Assembly (NCBI GenBank): GCA_026261815.1
Contig: JAMPIT010000174.1
Location: 8,618,001 to 8,682,000, forward strand
Direction: 5' to 3'
Source of the DNA: Monarcha castaneiventris obscurior
Taxonomy: Eukaryota; Chordata; Aves; Passeriformes; Monarchidae
Length of the DNA stretch: 64,000 bases
How positions within the stretch are numbered: position 1 is the stretch's first letter; each line of letters opens with the position of its first letter. Shown here piece by piece: positions 28,101-43,100 of this stretch. The position numbers were made by a program, and so were the translations under genes. The notes under the pieces are model-generated. The model worked only from the letters and a program-made list of their open reading frames with translations. It ran no database searches and was not told the origin of the DNA.

Positions 28101-31100
28101 AAGTGAATACAATGTTATTAAAGGAAGAGTGTATGAAAATCGGTTGAAGGTGGAATGGTAGGTGAAAGTGGTCAAGTACTGCTAATTTTATCCTAGATAA
28201 TCTAGAAAGATGATAACATGGAATAAAATTCAATCTCCTTTACATTTTACATGGACACATTTCTTGATGGCTGTTGTTGAACAAATTGCCACAAACTTTC
28301 CTGCAACATGTCAGCAATGAATAATTTTACCATGGCAAGAGATTTGTAGATAGTTTTAAATTTAGAACATGGTATGGTGTCCTTTAAAATGCTGTTTAAA
28401 ATTTACTACTTTGCATGAATAATATTTAGGGAGGCAAAGTTAACATGAACAATTCTAGTCTAGGACACATTCAATGCAAGTGTTTAAAGTGTCTCAGAGA
28501 CCTGTTGGCTTGGACTTTTTGGAACAATGTCATAAATAGACCCAATGCTATTTTTAACATCAGTAGCACAGTGCATTCAAGTTTTTCTATTCAGGTATTC
28601 AAAGGGGAAGAAATACTTGTATATTCTAATGTCAGAAAAATGATAAATTTGCTGTGAAAGGAGTGAAATCCTAACATTTCTATATAAGGACAACAGTCCA
28701 GAATTAGCTTGGTATTGTATACATTTCAATTATCTTCATACTTCATAGCAAAATTACAAGCAGAAATATTGCATTAGTAAAAATATGTACCTAGGTAGAT
28801 GAAATCAGATTTTTATTTTGTGGGGTGCTTGCTATTTTTAGCCATCTTCAATCCAGCTGTAGTGTCATGTATTGTACAAACACGCAGTGTCAGCATCTCA
28901 GCAGTTAAGATTATTATTCTGCTAGGAAATCAGGAACACTGTACACACTGCATGGAACAGATTTTTCTGGCAATTATTTCTTGGGGTTTTTTTGGTTTTT
29001 TAGAGCCAAGTGTTTGCTCTAAGAGAAAAAGAAACTTGAGAATGAAGCAAATTGGGAGTGGGAAAGAAACATGGAAAGCATCTGGAAAAAATTATTTGCT
29101 ATGAGATAACTAAGAAACACGAAATTTCCTGAAATAATTATTAAATACAGAATTTATTGCAATTTCCAAGCAGTCCAGAAATGAGGTCTTCAAAAGTATT
29201 ATGCTTTTTAACTGTTTGCCCTCATATCTTATGAACATTTTTTACTGATTTTTGCATCAATTTTCAAAAAAATTATGAGGATTTATATGCTTAGGGAATG
29301 TTTTCCCATTCTCTATTTTCTACCTCTTGTCAAAAGTAGAGTTCTATTCTATACAAAATGCAACGTAGGTATTATTTCAGTTACCCTTGAACACTTACTG
29401 TATTAATCTTAATATATGAACTGAATATCTTGCAGCTTAAAAATCCACTTTTTGGGTCAGCCATGCTGTAAAAAATGTTCCTTCACTGTAGTAAGAAACT
29501 TATGTCTTATGTATTGCCTGGGATCAAACCCAGCGGTACAGTCTGACCAGAAGTCCGTGAGGTGCATTATCTAATGGACACCAAAAGTGCAGCCCCAGCC
29601 ACTCGTGATGTGAGGATTTCATGAGCCAAATTCAGTCCTCTGTGTTTGGGAATCCTCAGCTGACCCCTATTCCTTTGAACTTCTCCCATCTCCTCCAGAA
29701 CAAACTTCTGACATTGCAACATGCTGGGCGATGAGTTCCACAGATTAACTACGTAAGAGCTGCCACCTCATTGCTTTTTTTAACCTGACTCCTACAGCTT
29801 CATTTAGTGCCCTGTAGTTCTGGTATTGGATGAGACAACGAACATCTGATCCTGCCTTCGTTTTCACTGTTGCAGAATGGTTTGATAGATCTCTTTTGTA
29901 CAACCCCTTCTCCCTTTAATTTGTCGATTTTTCAAACTTGGGAGCTACATATTATTTAATTGTTCCTTGTTTGGAATCTGTTTCATGCCTGATGGTAGCA
30001 TTGGGTCTTATGCATGTTGTGGGTGTGAAGTGAGAAGGATGTGCCTTGGTTATGTGTGGATTTGCCTACTGGGAGAGAAATTCCAGAAATATTCAAGAAA
30101 TTATACTGATTTTGAGTTGGGCTAGTGTAGAATGAACAGGATTAGCACAATATGTGTGAAGAATGGTTGAGTGAATATAGTGGAGAAATGAGAAATGGAC
30201 TGTGAAGAAAACCCCATGAATACATGTTTGTAATGAAGGGATGAGTTTGCTGCCTGTGAAAGACAGAGAAAATTAATGTGCAGAAGAGAGTTGTGAGTAG
30301 CAGGTGATCTAATAGTCATGCTGACGTAAAATGAAGATCTATATGCTTGCTGGTTTTATCCAAAGAATAAAGCAACATTTTCTGAAATATCTGTGTGCAT
30401 GGACAATGTCACAGACAGAGGGGAGGGAAGCTACATCGAAGGATATTAGCAGTTTGCTGTTAGGTCGCTGCTTGGTTTCCTTCATTTCTCAGGATAAAAA
30501 GTCATGGTCCAACCTCTCTTGGCCCTTGATCTCTCTGGAACAGAGTTTCCCTTGTTGTCCAACTGTGTTAATGCAGTCCCAGCTGTGCTTGGCGCTTACA
30601 AGTGAATTTCGCCTTGGGAATTATGACTAATGGCTGTTCAGTCTGAAAACAAACGTTGTTTATTTACCTTTGTATGTATAGCAGGCAGGCAACATGGAGG
30701 GGGAAAGGTTTTGAAGGGATTATCTATGTCTCTTATCTACAGCTTTATATTTTTGTTTAGAATGTCTACTCAGACCTACGGCTCAGCTGTAAGCAAGAAA
30801 TCTAATCTTTCCCTGGTTCTGCAGATCTCTGTTCCCCTGTTTCTGTAAACCTTTCTTTCTCTGAAGTATCCCTCTCTCTGATACCTTTGTTTCCTGCCTT
30901 AATTCACTTTCTCTGATAGCTTAGAGTACTTAGCACCCTTTTTGCACTCAGATTCAAATCTGACAACAAAGACATTTCTCTCTTGTGGAGTCATACAGAT
31001 ATGCCATAACATTAGAAGACATCTCAAGGTCTCTTAGTATTCCATACTCTTCTATCCCTATTTAATTTCTTATTTGCTTGCCTCTGTAAACAATTTTTTC

Positions 31101-34100
31101 CAGACCTTTCTTAACAGCTGAAGGTGATATTTCATCTTCTGTTTTAATTCTTTATTGTTCCAATAAATAGTCAACATTCCCAGAATAAATTGAAATTACT
31201 TTCAGCCTTGTAGTATCACCAGGTTTCCAGGAATTTTGTGATTTTTTTCATAGTTTGAATAGGTACATGAGGTATTCAGAAGCCTCTCTGACACACTTCG
31301 GCTGTCAGGGAAGTCACCCTGAGGGTGACTGCATGGATGGGGTGTGTTCCCACTGTAGATATGTGCCTCCTCTTCCAGTTTGTGGCCCATTCTGCCATAT
31401 GGATGTACTGGGCTCATTGCTGGTGTGTCTGCCTGAGAGCTTAGCACACAGGGAGGACAAGGGCTGGAAGGATTTTTCTGAGCTTATAAAGCTTGGGCCA
31501 CTATCCCAAAGTCAGAGCTGACTCTGGGAGTATTCTTCCTCTCAATAACTACTTGGCAAGGGTAATAAAGTAAAAGGAAGAAGAGTCATCTCCAGTCAGT
31601 TCTGCTAAAATTGCATTCAGAGCCATGAAATTTCTTCATATAATTGATAAGAAGCCTCAGTAAGTAAGAATATAGAGCAAAAAAGCAAATTAGAGGAACA
31701 AGAAGGAAAGAATCAGTGATCAGCAATGATTTGTTCTGGCTCGAGGAGACATTTCACTTTAATGTTCATGTGAGGCTTGGAGTTCTGGTTTATGAGACAA
31801 TATTAAGAGCTGCTTTTCTTTATTACACAATAATATCAACAGTAGTTTATTGCTGAGAAATAATAAATATCAAATCTAAATCTATCATCTAAATAATTAA
31901 CTTAAAAGTAAGCAATTAATTTGTACTAAATTTATCTATAACTAGAGTTTGTGAGATTAAAAGTCCCTGATGCTTGAAAACAATTTTGTTTGAAAGCCTA
32001 GGTCTAATCTCCAGCTCTCACGATGATTTGTGCAGGTAACAAAATGGCTTGTCACTGAAGTACTCTGTGCAACTGCATGGAAGTCAGGACTGCAAAAATG
32101 ACTTTGTCCTTGTCGAAGCATTGCAAATAAGGAAAACTATTTCAATGCTTTTAATTATTTCTGTATTAGTCACTCAATAATTAAAAAGTGAAAAGTTAAG
32201 CTTTTGTGCGTAGTTTCTCTTGTAAAGAATTACATGCCATAAGTGAAATAAATAGAGTCACAGCTGAAGTTGTTATCAGCTGGTCTTGTGACTGCATTCT
32301 CTGGTACCTACAAACTAATTACAGCTCAGAGCCATACAGGAAGCTCATGCTGGCAACTTGTCAGCTGTGATAACTTCTGCCTGTGGTCACTAGATTTTAG
32401 TTGTGAGGTGCCAAACACCTTCTATGGTTTTCCAAGCAATCCCAGCTATAAGACAGAGTAGCTGAAGGAGTTCACTTTCTTGCCTGATGGGATTTTTAAT
32501 GATAACAGCGTTGTGGTTATTTAGTGAGCTGAGGAAGTGAAATGAACCTCTGTTGATAACTGCCACTACATTTCTTAATCTCTCCATCTTAATTTTTTTA
32601 TTTCTGTGTCAGCTTGCAGCTGTAAATGTCTCTCAGGGAAAAATCTGGAATGCATTTTTTATTAATGGCCCAGTTTTCCAACTGCCTTTTATAACTCATT
32701 ACATCTGCATCTATGATAGCTTTTCATGTACTATGCTGTTATTAGGCTTCATGAAAATAAGAAGAGCAATGTTAGAAACATTTGCACACATTAATGCTCA
32801 AACTTAAGAGGTTTGTCTTCTTTCCATTGTGTGTGCTGTTAGAGGTATAATGATAATAATAAAATCCACATGATGTTGAAAAATACATCCATCAGGGAAG
32901 GGCTATAAAATAATGGGAAAATTAAATGCCTAATGCCAGTTGCAGCTGTTTTGTTTGTTGTTGTGATCGATGTCTAAGTAAAAGAGTCATGGGGTTGTTA
33001 TCCATATAACACAGATTAAAAGATTGAAATGCTAAATTGAAAGACCAAAATTTCTCTGCTTATCTTACATTAAGCTTCTGTGTTCATCTATTAAATCTGA
33101 GACTAAACTTAAATTCTTTGAAGAATCTTATTTGATTTCTAAATGTGTGTTAATTATCCTGCCTCCCCTTTAGAGTCCACAGAGAGATGTATGTTACCTT
33201 CAACTGGTAATTTATGTCATCCTAAAACAATCACCTGGGATGTCAGACAACCTGCCCTTTGGAGGTTCCCAGTTTTTATCCCTGACAGTAAGGAAGCACA
33301 GGATGTTAGCTTAGGGCTGCCTGTCTGACTTCTGGGTATGCACAGCTGGATCAAACTCATTGCTCAAAAGAGAGAGATTTAACTTCTTTCTTTTTACCCA
33401 CTTTTTCTTTTCACACTTCCACTGTTTTTTGTGTGGAAGTAGTTGACCTGCTGGCTATTTATGTAGCTTGGTCCTTGCTGTTCACTGTTGCCTTTGTTTA
33501 TGTCACAGAAAATGAGGTGTTCAAATCAGTTTGCTTTTGCTGGATGGAAAAGTCTTTGTTGTGAAACTGGAATGGTTCCACGGGAATCTGTCCTCATGAG
33601 TGAGGAATGTGACAAAATGAAAACAGTGTCAACTTTGCTCTCCTGCCTCATCTTTGATATTGCTCTTTTGATCATCCAGCATGATATGAAAGAGGGCACA
33701 GCACGGGCTAACCACAAGCCATGTAGTACCTCTTTAATCATTTTGCACAGGACTTATTTAATAATATTTTGTAGCAGTCAAACAGTTACAGGTATTTGTG
33801 CAAAGTAGACATTCATTATCCTTAGTGTGACTATGCCAGTCCCAAGGAGTTCAACTAGGAGTACTGACAAAATGGGTTTGGAATATGATTTTGGAATTTT
33901 GAAATTTTTTTTTTTAATTAATTTTATTAGTTTTGGGGGACAATTGATTTAAATTCAACTTTTTTCCTTAAAAATTTTTGTTTTGCAAACTCGTTCACTC
34001 TGTGAGTGTTCAAACACTGGCATTCAAATTAGTTTTTAGACTTTACCAGTCCCTGTAGAGGCATACTTGTACTCTGCCCATACAAATATCATGCATGCTG

Positions 34101-37100
34101 TATATCAACAACATCTACTCTGCATCTATTTTCTCTTTGCTCTTCATCTGAGCCAGAGCTTCTTGCTCATGGGATGGATTTTGCTTCGTTTTGTTTTGTT
34201 GTGTTGTGTTTTGTTTACATTGCAACACCACCAACCCAGTTCTCTTTTTTTAAAAATTGTTTCCTTTCCTTAACTGGAAATACATTGCCTGAGACTTCCA
34301 GGTATAAGCTTCACTCCTTTTGTTGGAGGACTCAAATGTAAGAAAGAGTTTATTGAGAGGGTGGGGGTGGTGGAGTAGGGGAGGAAACCTTAAATCAGCA
34401 CCACTAAAGGGTTGAGCGTAAGGTCCTGGGGATGGTCCTCCATGAAGTTGGCTGCTGGGATCTCTCTTCCCATGACCACACACTTTCTGAAACCTGAACC
34501 ACCACCACCAAAGTCTTACACTGCTGCTGGAAGGTTTCAGAAGGAAAACAAGAAATAGCTATCAGCTGCCTCTTTTCTGTATCAGCCACATTATGAGGTA
34601 ACTGTAATAGCTGCTTTGGGTAGGTGGGGCTACCCAGGAGTCTCTTGCCACTATTTACAGCTCCAAGTGACACAACTGTTCTATGGAAGTTTGTCCCCTC
34701 CTCTTAATGCTTCCCTAATTTAAAGACTTATTTATTCTACCAGACTGCCCTGGATCTCAACAAAACTTGACTAGCATATCCTCCCACTGGAGTTATAAAC
34801 ACAAATTTAAGCACTGCAGTTAATTCTTTGCTACACCTGGGAGAGAGGATTTGTTTGTTCCACCTATTTCTTAGCTGCAATCTTTACTTCTTTGTAGCCT
34901 GAGACTCTGAAATGTCATTGCAGGTACTAATTCCATTGCAGGAACCTGCCTCCTTGCTGCCAGTGAACGGCACAGTGACTCAGTTCAGCTCAGTTTGGTT
35001 GTGACGGCACACAGACTGCTGTAGCCCATTTACCTACTCTGGGTGCAGACCTGTCCTGTGCATGCACTGGGGATGTACAGATGCACCTTCAGTAGGGATA
35101 ATCTTTTGTATTTGGCAGTGTTTACCTACCTGCTACCAAGAAGCTCCCTACTGTAAATCCAACAAACTTGTTGGTTGAACTCCCTTTCTGTAATCATTCC
35201 TTCATCTTTCTCAGGGCAGTGTTACTAAACACCCACAAAATTTAAGAGCTTTCCTATTTTTACCTTTCCTCCTTCTTCACGTCTTTGGCATCTGTCCCTA
35301 TTGTAGCCTGAAATTAAATTGCAATTTAGTTTTGGATATAGGTTAAGATTACTGTGACTATTCAATTTAGTTTTCCAAAGTCTCCTTTCTGAAGTTTTCT
35401 AAGTCTCCTTTGACTCACGCTATAACTGCTGCTACTTTTCAGGATTTTTTTTTCACAGGATCCAGTCCAGATATAAGGAGCTTCACTTACAGTTGTCTGA
35501 AGAGTAAATGTGTATGTGAAAACATTCACAGGAAGAAGGTTTCTCATAGCAACTGCACTTTCTTTGATATGTGATGTCTTTGTGCCTATTTATTGCCCAA
35601 CTCCTCTTTCCTTTTGCCACATTTCTATGTTAACATTTTGTTTTGAGGTTGGGAGGAACTGTGGGTGTGGGGTGCCACTGGTAAAAGGCAAGGGTGAGTG
35701 AGGAATGAATGCACCCCTGCAGGTGGTCAGATTAAGAGAAATCAGGTTCAAATGTTTACATGTGTGCACTGTAGAAAAAGGTGTGTGCACCTCCATACAT
35801 ACACTCAGTCCTTCAGGACCCCCAGCGACCAGTCAGCAAACTCCCTTTAAATCTGAGCACCTTTCATGATAATTCACAGTGTGTTTTAGTCTAACACAGG
35901 ATAGGCTTTTGTACTTTCTTATCATTTACTATATTACAGTAATGGTTATTATATTATTAATATATTTAGTTCTGCTTTGATTTTTACTGTAGTTTGCGAG
36001 AAGAAAAAAAGCTTCTGGAAAATGAATATGAAAGAATGTTAAAAGAAAAGGTAAGTACAAAACATGAGAAAAGCAATGTTTTATGTTATGTCATCTAACA
36101 TACAAAAATATCACTGAAAATGTTTTCACAGGGTGTGTTTTTGGAGTTTATTTAAAATAGAATACATAGAAAAATAGATTTTAAAAGAAGCAGATTTTAT
36201 AGGCTATATTATATCATTCTGTTTTGATAACTCTAGGGCAAGCAATAAATAACTGATTCAGAAAAGATCTGGATTTTTTTGTTTACTCAGGAAAATAATT
36301 ACTATATTCAGCAAATGAATACTGCATGTAAAGATAGCTGCAGGTTTTTGGCTCTAGAATGTGAACATGAAAAATACCTTTGCAGTCATAGATCCTGAGG
36401 AATATATGTGGCTTTGTTGGAAATAACATTCTGATAGGATTGATAGAAGGAACGCACATCTGGTAAAAAGAATACATTTCATATCTTGTCACTAAAAGTG
36501 TTATCATCATTCAATATTAGTGAGTCTGTGTTGTCAGAAGCCTGCAAAATGTAAAAGGGAAAATACAATTAACCTATTCTTTTACTTAATTTTTAAAGAA
36601 AGACGATAGAATTATACAGTTGAAAGAAAATTGTGATGAGCTCAGCAAAGAAGTAATCCAGAGGAAAGCAGAAATTGATTCAATAAAAAAAGCTGTTTCA
36701 TCTAAGGAAAAGCTGATATTAACAGATGAGGAAGAAATGGAAAAGCTTCAGGAGACCCAGACTTATTTAAAAGTAACACAAAATTAATTGTGCCTATGTA
36801 TCTGTGAGTGCATGTGTGTGTATACGGGTACATGTTTTGTCCAAAGGAGCAGTGACTCATCTGGATGTTGTTTGTCATTCCAAATTCATTATGTCATTAC
36901 ATTTAAATATTAGACCATTTTTCAATAGGCATGAAACATGCTGCTGTGCCATATCCTTATTACTCCTTTAGGAAATAATAATAGTCATGGTTTTGATTAA
37001 AAAGTGGTTTCTATAAAGACATCTTAGCTATGTTGTGTTATTGTAGGGTGCTTGGATTACAGTTCATACATATTTATGCTGAGAATTTAAAACATACTTA

Positions 37101-40100
37101 GGTCTACTTCTTTCCATGATATAAATAGCATAGTAAGATGCATTAATAATATTCAAGCCTAACTTCTATCTTGAAGACATCCTAAAATTGTAAATATCAA
37201 TGTTTAGTTTCAAAGCTAGCAGCTACAATTCTCTGGGACAAACCCAAGTAATTCAAAAACATATTTCCTACTGATTTTCACAGCACTGCTAAGTGAATAT
37301 TACTGCTATGAAAACTCATCAGATTTTGAGGCTATTAATCAAACCTTTCTGTTTTGTCACTAGGCTGAGCTAGTTAGGATCCTTGGTGTTCCAAAGCAAC
37401 TTGCAAAAGAAACTGAGAAGTTGAATCAAAAAAAAATGTATGTTTTTAATAAATAATTCTATATACATTAATATATCTATGTATGACTTCTTCTCATCCC
37501 TTTGTTATAGAAATGGTTGAGGATAGTTGTTGATTAAAATTAGGATCAATATTTAAACTAACACTTCCACAGCTGCCGGTGTGGCCTGAGCTGCAAACCC
37601 TTTCTCCCCTGGTCCTTCTGTACCAGCTGTTGAGACACAGGTGCTTTGCTGTAAGCTCCTGACATGAATTCAGTCTCTAATACTTCATCAGGGGAAATGT
37701 AAGCCAGGTGACAGCTTTTCTGACTCTCTCTTGTGAAGCTGGGGTTCTTCTCCTCTGAAGCATGGCATGTGCTGTTTTCTGTAAGTGTAAAACCAAATCA
37801 GCGCTGTGCAGTTTCAGCCGGGTCACTCACAGATCCCAGCAGTCCAGTTGCCATCCAGATGAATGATGGATCTTGTACCCTGTTTGTGCACAGGGTTACC
37901 CTGAACTTTTTGTATCTCCTGCTTCCAATCCCTATTTGTAATACAGAAACTGTTAGACTACGTTAAATTTCTCAGGTTTAAAACTTGTATGATAGTTTTC
38001 TTCTACAGTTTCCTCACTACTCTGCTTAATGCAATTCTGCTGTCATAAATCTAAGTTTGCCCTACTGTGTTACAGAGAAGCATTTCTGAAACCTACATTG
38101 TGCAGATGGCTATTAATGAAATATTTAAATGAGTCTTTATATTTGTGTCATTTTGCAGAATAAACTAACCAGAGTTCCCAGTCTCAGGAAGAATATTTAG
38201 AAATGTCACACCCATGTACCTAGTAATGTTGACAGAAATCAGTTTACTAGAACTCTTTTTAATACTGTCATGGTGCTAAGCTGTCAGTTAGCCCCCTGGA
38301 TATTTGCAATTTTATTTTTGGACTATATTGGAATTTGAAGGTTTTCACTGTCTGCTTTCAAACATATATTGTTGTGAAATTATTTTGTGTGTCCACAAAA
38401 GCTGGCAACTTACATTTTGTCTTTTAAATACGCATGTGGAAAAGTTAACCCTTACTGCTTTGTTAAAATATATCCACAGCGATGCAGAGAAGAAGAATGA
38501 AGCCCTAAATGACCAAATAGAAGAATTGAATAGAACCCTGAAAGCCACTGAAAGAAGGGTTGAAGAGATTTTGCAAGAAAGAGAAGATGTAATGAAGGAA
38601 TTGGATGAGAGACAAACTCTGATAGAAAACAATGAACGAGAAAGCATTACTTTGACAAAATTACTAGAAATGAGCACAGAGAAGGAATTAGCTGTCCTAT
38701 CAGACAGGTTAGAGTAAGAGACATGAGCTACATGGAAAGAGTGAATGACTCTCTGTTCTCAAAAATCTATTTCTTTTTTCTGCTGTATTGCTTCTATTTT
38801 CAAGTTTTATGCTGCAGCCAGTGCAAATTAGAAATTATCAGGCTTGGTACTGACTTCAGAAATGTTTACATAAAAATTTGGAGTCTGGAATCAGGATCTG
38901 GCTTGAAGAAGAACATGAAAAAGCATAAGCATTTGATAAAATGCTGTGAGATTTTGCTCTTAAAGTGAAATTTTTTTGAGAGTTTCTCTCTTTAGTGCAC
39001 ATAGTTTCTTTCCTGTGTAACCCACTGAAAGCAAATTGAAGAAGAAAAAATATGTCAGTTATTTTCATTTTCAAATGAGGGTCATAGATGTCTGTGCTCA
39101 CATACTCCTGAATTTCAGTGGGGATTGGTTAATCATCTCTTTAATAGTCCCTTCAATTACGATTTTATATTTACTTGGTAAAGTAAAACAAACTGTTAGT
39201 TTGAAGGCAAGCATCAAATGATTCCTCCTTTGCAGAGGGGGATGTATAGTTGTAATTCTGGCCATATGCTCAGCAACAATGCTTTTGCCTTTCAAGCTTT
39301 GTATTAATGGCCCATGGCATCTTATTTTGAAATGTTCCATCAGACTAAAAAATGTGTTTTCTTCTTCCTATATATACTAGTTTCCCTGGAATTTTTAACA
39401 CATTTAGAACGGAGAGCTCATCGACATAATTATGTTACTGTAATTGATTGTAGTTATAAAAATGCAACCTTTTTAGGTAATTTTTCTCAGTAGTTTATGA
39501 GTTTGTCCTGCTGCTGAGCCATAGTGATGAGGTACTCAAAACCCATTAAAATAGTAGTGCCTGTTTACATATATGTCTTGATTAGGTTACCCATTTCTAA
39601 AATTCTGTGTCTATCTATATAGACAAATTCTGGAAAATAATTTAAGTAAATGTGTCTTGGAGAACAAAAAGCAACAAGATATTCTCAGTCACCATCAAAC
39701 ACAGAAAGACAGAGAACTGAAACATTTAAAAAAGCTGGAGTTACAACTGAAAGGGATTTGTGATTCCTTGGAACGCGATAAGGCAAAACACAAAAGACTC
39801 AAAGCAGAGGTCTGTATGAATTCATTGATCATAAAGATTGTAAATTTTCTTGTAAGAAATACTTCCATGAAATCTCTTGACAGTCCTATAAGGGGAAAGG
39901 GGGCAAGACTGCTATTTCACCTTCCTCATTTTCCCCTTGCTTTAGTATTTTACCCATTCCTCTTTCAATAATGCTGTACTCTTTTCTGTTTCATTTAGTC
40001 TTTTGACTATGGTGGTTTTAAAGGGAAGTATCATTTGGCTTGTGTATTCAAAGCATCTTCTTTCTTTTCTCCTTCCAATTCTTTCTTAAAAATTTACTTT

Positions 40101-43100
40101 GTCTATACATTTTTTATATTTTCTTCCTCTCACCACTAGTTCTCCCATTTTCTCTTTCTTATATATATTTTCTCCTATACTTACTCTGTGTTTAGTCTAG
40201 GTTCTGAGTCATATAAAATTAACCTTGTTTAGTCAGGTGAATATTTTTTCACAGGACTTGATGTTTCCTACCTTGACACTGTCCTTGAAATTTTTCCTGG
40301 TCCTTCTGAGCAATGTAGGGCAGAAAAGGGTCTTACATAATGGCAAAGTTTTAAAAAATAACTATATGTATCAAAACTCATATATATTTAGCTTTGCTAT
40401 TTAAACAACTCCATATCTTACTTGATAATATTTAATATTATTCAACAATATTTTTTTGACTCCCTTGAAATTCCTTCTCAATTCATGTGTGTATTACCTA
40501 GTAATATAAGCTCACCTGGGAGGAGGGAGGAAAGCTCTATAACTGCATAGCAGATTTTGGACTGAATTTCCTGAAATAATGATTAAAGGGCTGACATATT
40601 CCAGACTTTGATCTTAAAGCTTAAAGAGATTCTGTTCAGTATCAGCTAAGAGAGTCTGGGAGATGGTATTTTTTCTTGTGTTCCCATTGAGGAGATGTTT
40701 CTGGATGAAGAACCACAATTGTTCAAACACATGTAATGGTAAAATCAAATGCCATAACTCACCAATGGCTGTGGTTAGAGTCCAAACCCATCTCAGCCCA
40801 ATTCCTTCACCCCGTGGAAGGACAAGACCTTGTATGTGTCTTACAAAAATAGTATCATCACGAGGAGTAGGGGAAAGGGAATGCCACGGAATACAGATGT
40901 GGCATTCCAATCAGGATTTTACTCCAGCAGCTGCAGGATACTACTCTAATGCAAACAGGCCACAGCAGTAGAGCTGTTTTAGCCCATGCTCCCATGCTCG
41001 GTGCTTTCTCTGATTCCTTTCCAGGCTCTGTTAGAAGAGCAGATGTGAAATCACTGCTCCTCTGCAGCGTGGCAAATTCAAATGCAGCACTGCAGTAAGG
41101 CAGAGTCAGGTGGCAAGCTTGATTCTTCTTGGCTTTTTCTATATGGGGACAATTTTAATTTGTAAGACTTGGGAGCACACCTAGCAAAAGTTAAAAAGCA
41201 TTATTTTAAGTAGATAAAATTTCTTTAACTACTTAAACCCCCAGATTTACATTTATTCATTGTGATTCAAAGTGAAAAAAAATCACAAGAATTAATTGTT
41301 TGTATAAATACATGATTGCAGAAGCAGCAGTACATCAGTGTGGTTCCCCAAATTTCTTCTTTTGAATCGTTTGCTGAGTGCAGAATGACCGATTTGTGGA
41401 ATAAGGAAATTACAGGAACACTTCCTTCAAATGTGTTTTTCCCGTTAGTAAGTTGTGAAAGGTCAGCTATTGCTAAATGCCGAGGTTGTGTGTGAAAGAG
41501 AACTGCTGCTCCTCTCCACGTGGGCCTTCTCCTTGGTCAGGCCAACACAGAGACAGCCAAAAGTGCCTAAGTTGAGCCTTGTCTTACATGAACAAAAGTC
41601 CTTAATGGATTAAAGATGTTTATATGAGCTTTTTACTTTTACACAGCAAAAGCAGTAATTAATATATGCTCCACATAAAAGCTATTTTTGCTCCCACCCC
41701 AAGAGCGAAAGACACTTTCTTAGGACAAGCTTTACTGATCTTTTAGTAAACCTAAGTCAAATCAAATCTCAGAGCTGGGAACTGCAACCAAAGTAACTTC
41801 AAACTTTGACATTTACTGTGTCTCTTGTTCCCCTTTCCCTTAATGCAAATGAACAGCATTTAATTTTACAGTATTATCACAGAAGTGAAAATCACAACTG
41901 CAAAACATTTATTCTCAGTATTGATTTATAGTGTTTTGAACTCTAACATCTGGTTGAGATTTGAGCAAGATATCACAGGGTTGGGTGTATTATCTTTGAA
42001 TATCTTCCAGGTGTTGTTAAATGTAATTTTTTCCCACCCATATGAATTACAGATTTGCAATTAGAATCATTTGGATTGGAAGGGACTTTTAAAGGTCATT
42101 TGATCCAAACCCCTGCAATAGGCAGGGACACCTTCATCTAGATCAGGTTAGTCAGACTTCAGTCCACCCTGGCCTTAAATGTTTCCAGGGATGGGGCATC
42201 AAGCACCTCTCTGGGCAACTTGTGCCAGTGTTTCACTACCCTGGTTGAACAAAATTCTTCCTTATATCTAATCGTCCCTCTTTTATTTTAAAATTAATAC
42301 CCCTTGTCCTATCACAACAGATCCTGCTAAAATATTTGTCCCTATCAATTACAGAGAGGCAACATATGCCTGCATAATTAGCCTAATGCATTTATTTTTT
42401 ATTTGCTTATAACCATAAAAAAATTTTAAGTGAAGTTAGTCACAGTAAGACCAAAACAATTTTTTGTCTTAGAAATTATATCATGTAAGTAGTTGTAGTG
42501 AGATTGATCAGATATATTTGTCAGAGGTAGTTTTTAATATGTATTCCTTCACATAATTAGTGTTAAAATCTGATTGAATAAATGAATTTTCCCATAATGC
42601 AAAATAATACATAAATATTTGTGTTGTTAGATTTGGCTTTCTAGAGCCTAATGAAAATCCTACTGTGTGGCAAAAAGAAAAAAATGTGATATCCATTCTA
42701 CGTAGATGTGAACTATTTTTTTTCCTTTAGTAAGTTCAAAATTTCGCTCTGAAAATCCTCTATGAATTTAGAAGGTGACAGTTTTATACACTCTCTTTGT
42801 GATGATTGTTTTTTTAATGACAGTTCAGTTGCTGAAAACCATAACCCTTCTAAATTTGTGAAGTTTAGTGTTCATAGTTCTTGAAAGAAAAATTTTAGAA
42901 CCTTCAATAACTGGCTGAAGAACTCTACTCAATGAAGCATTCTTGTACTAGCTATTGTAATAGGAAAGAAAATTAATTTCTTAATTTGAGTAGCTACTTC
43001 TAATAGAGTGTCTGCAGTTTACATTTTCCTCATTTTTTGTTTGCATCACTCTGTGCTTGGTTTATTTTTGTAGGCAGAAATTAACTCAAAAAAAAATGCA

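Larger units (their letters stand above)
28158..35992 (+). other. CCDC146: CCDC146 intron
   Basis: A 7.8 kb intron with an old CR1 piece at 29690-29960 and low-complexity DNA at 34183. Short open frames here have no coding character. Confidence 0.8.
36051..39622 (+). other. CCDC146: CCDC146 introns around exons 36599, 37364 and 38480
   Basis: Four introns of 548, 591, 1042 and 915 bases lie between the listed exons. I see no repeats or RNA genes in them. Confidence 0.8.
39810..43073 (+). other. CCDC146: CCDC146 intron
   Basis: A 3.3 kb intron with an inverted CR1 end at 42062-42345 and a perfect hairpin at 40878-40908. The two open frames near 40614-40971 overlap the hairpin and have no splice support. 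Confidence 0.8.

Noticed and set aside
29512..29545. tRNA-like T-arm, CTGGG-ATCAAA-CCCAG
   Set aside because: The loop is six rather than seven bases, and no acceptor stem, D arm or anticodon arm can be built around it.
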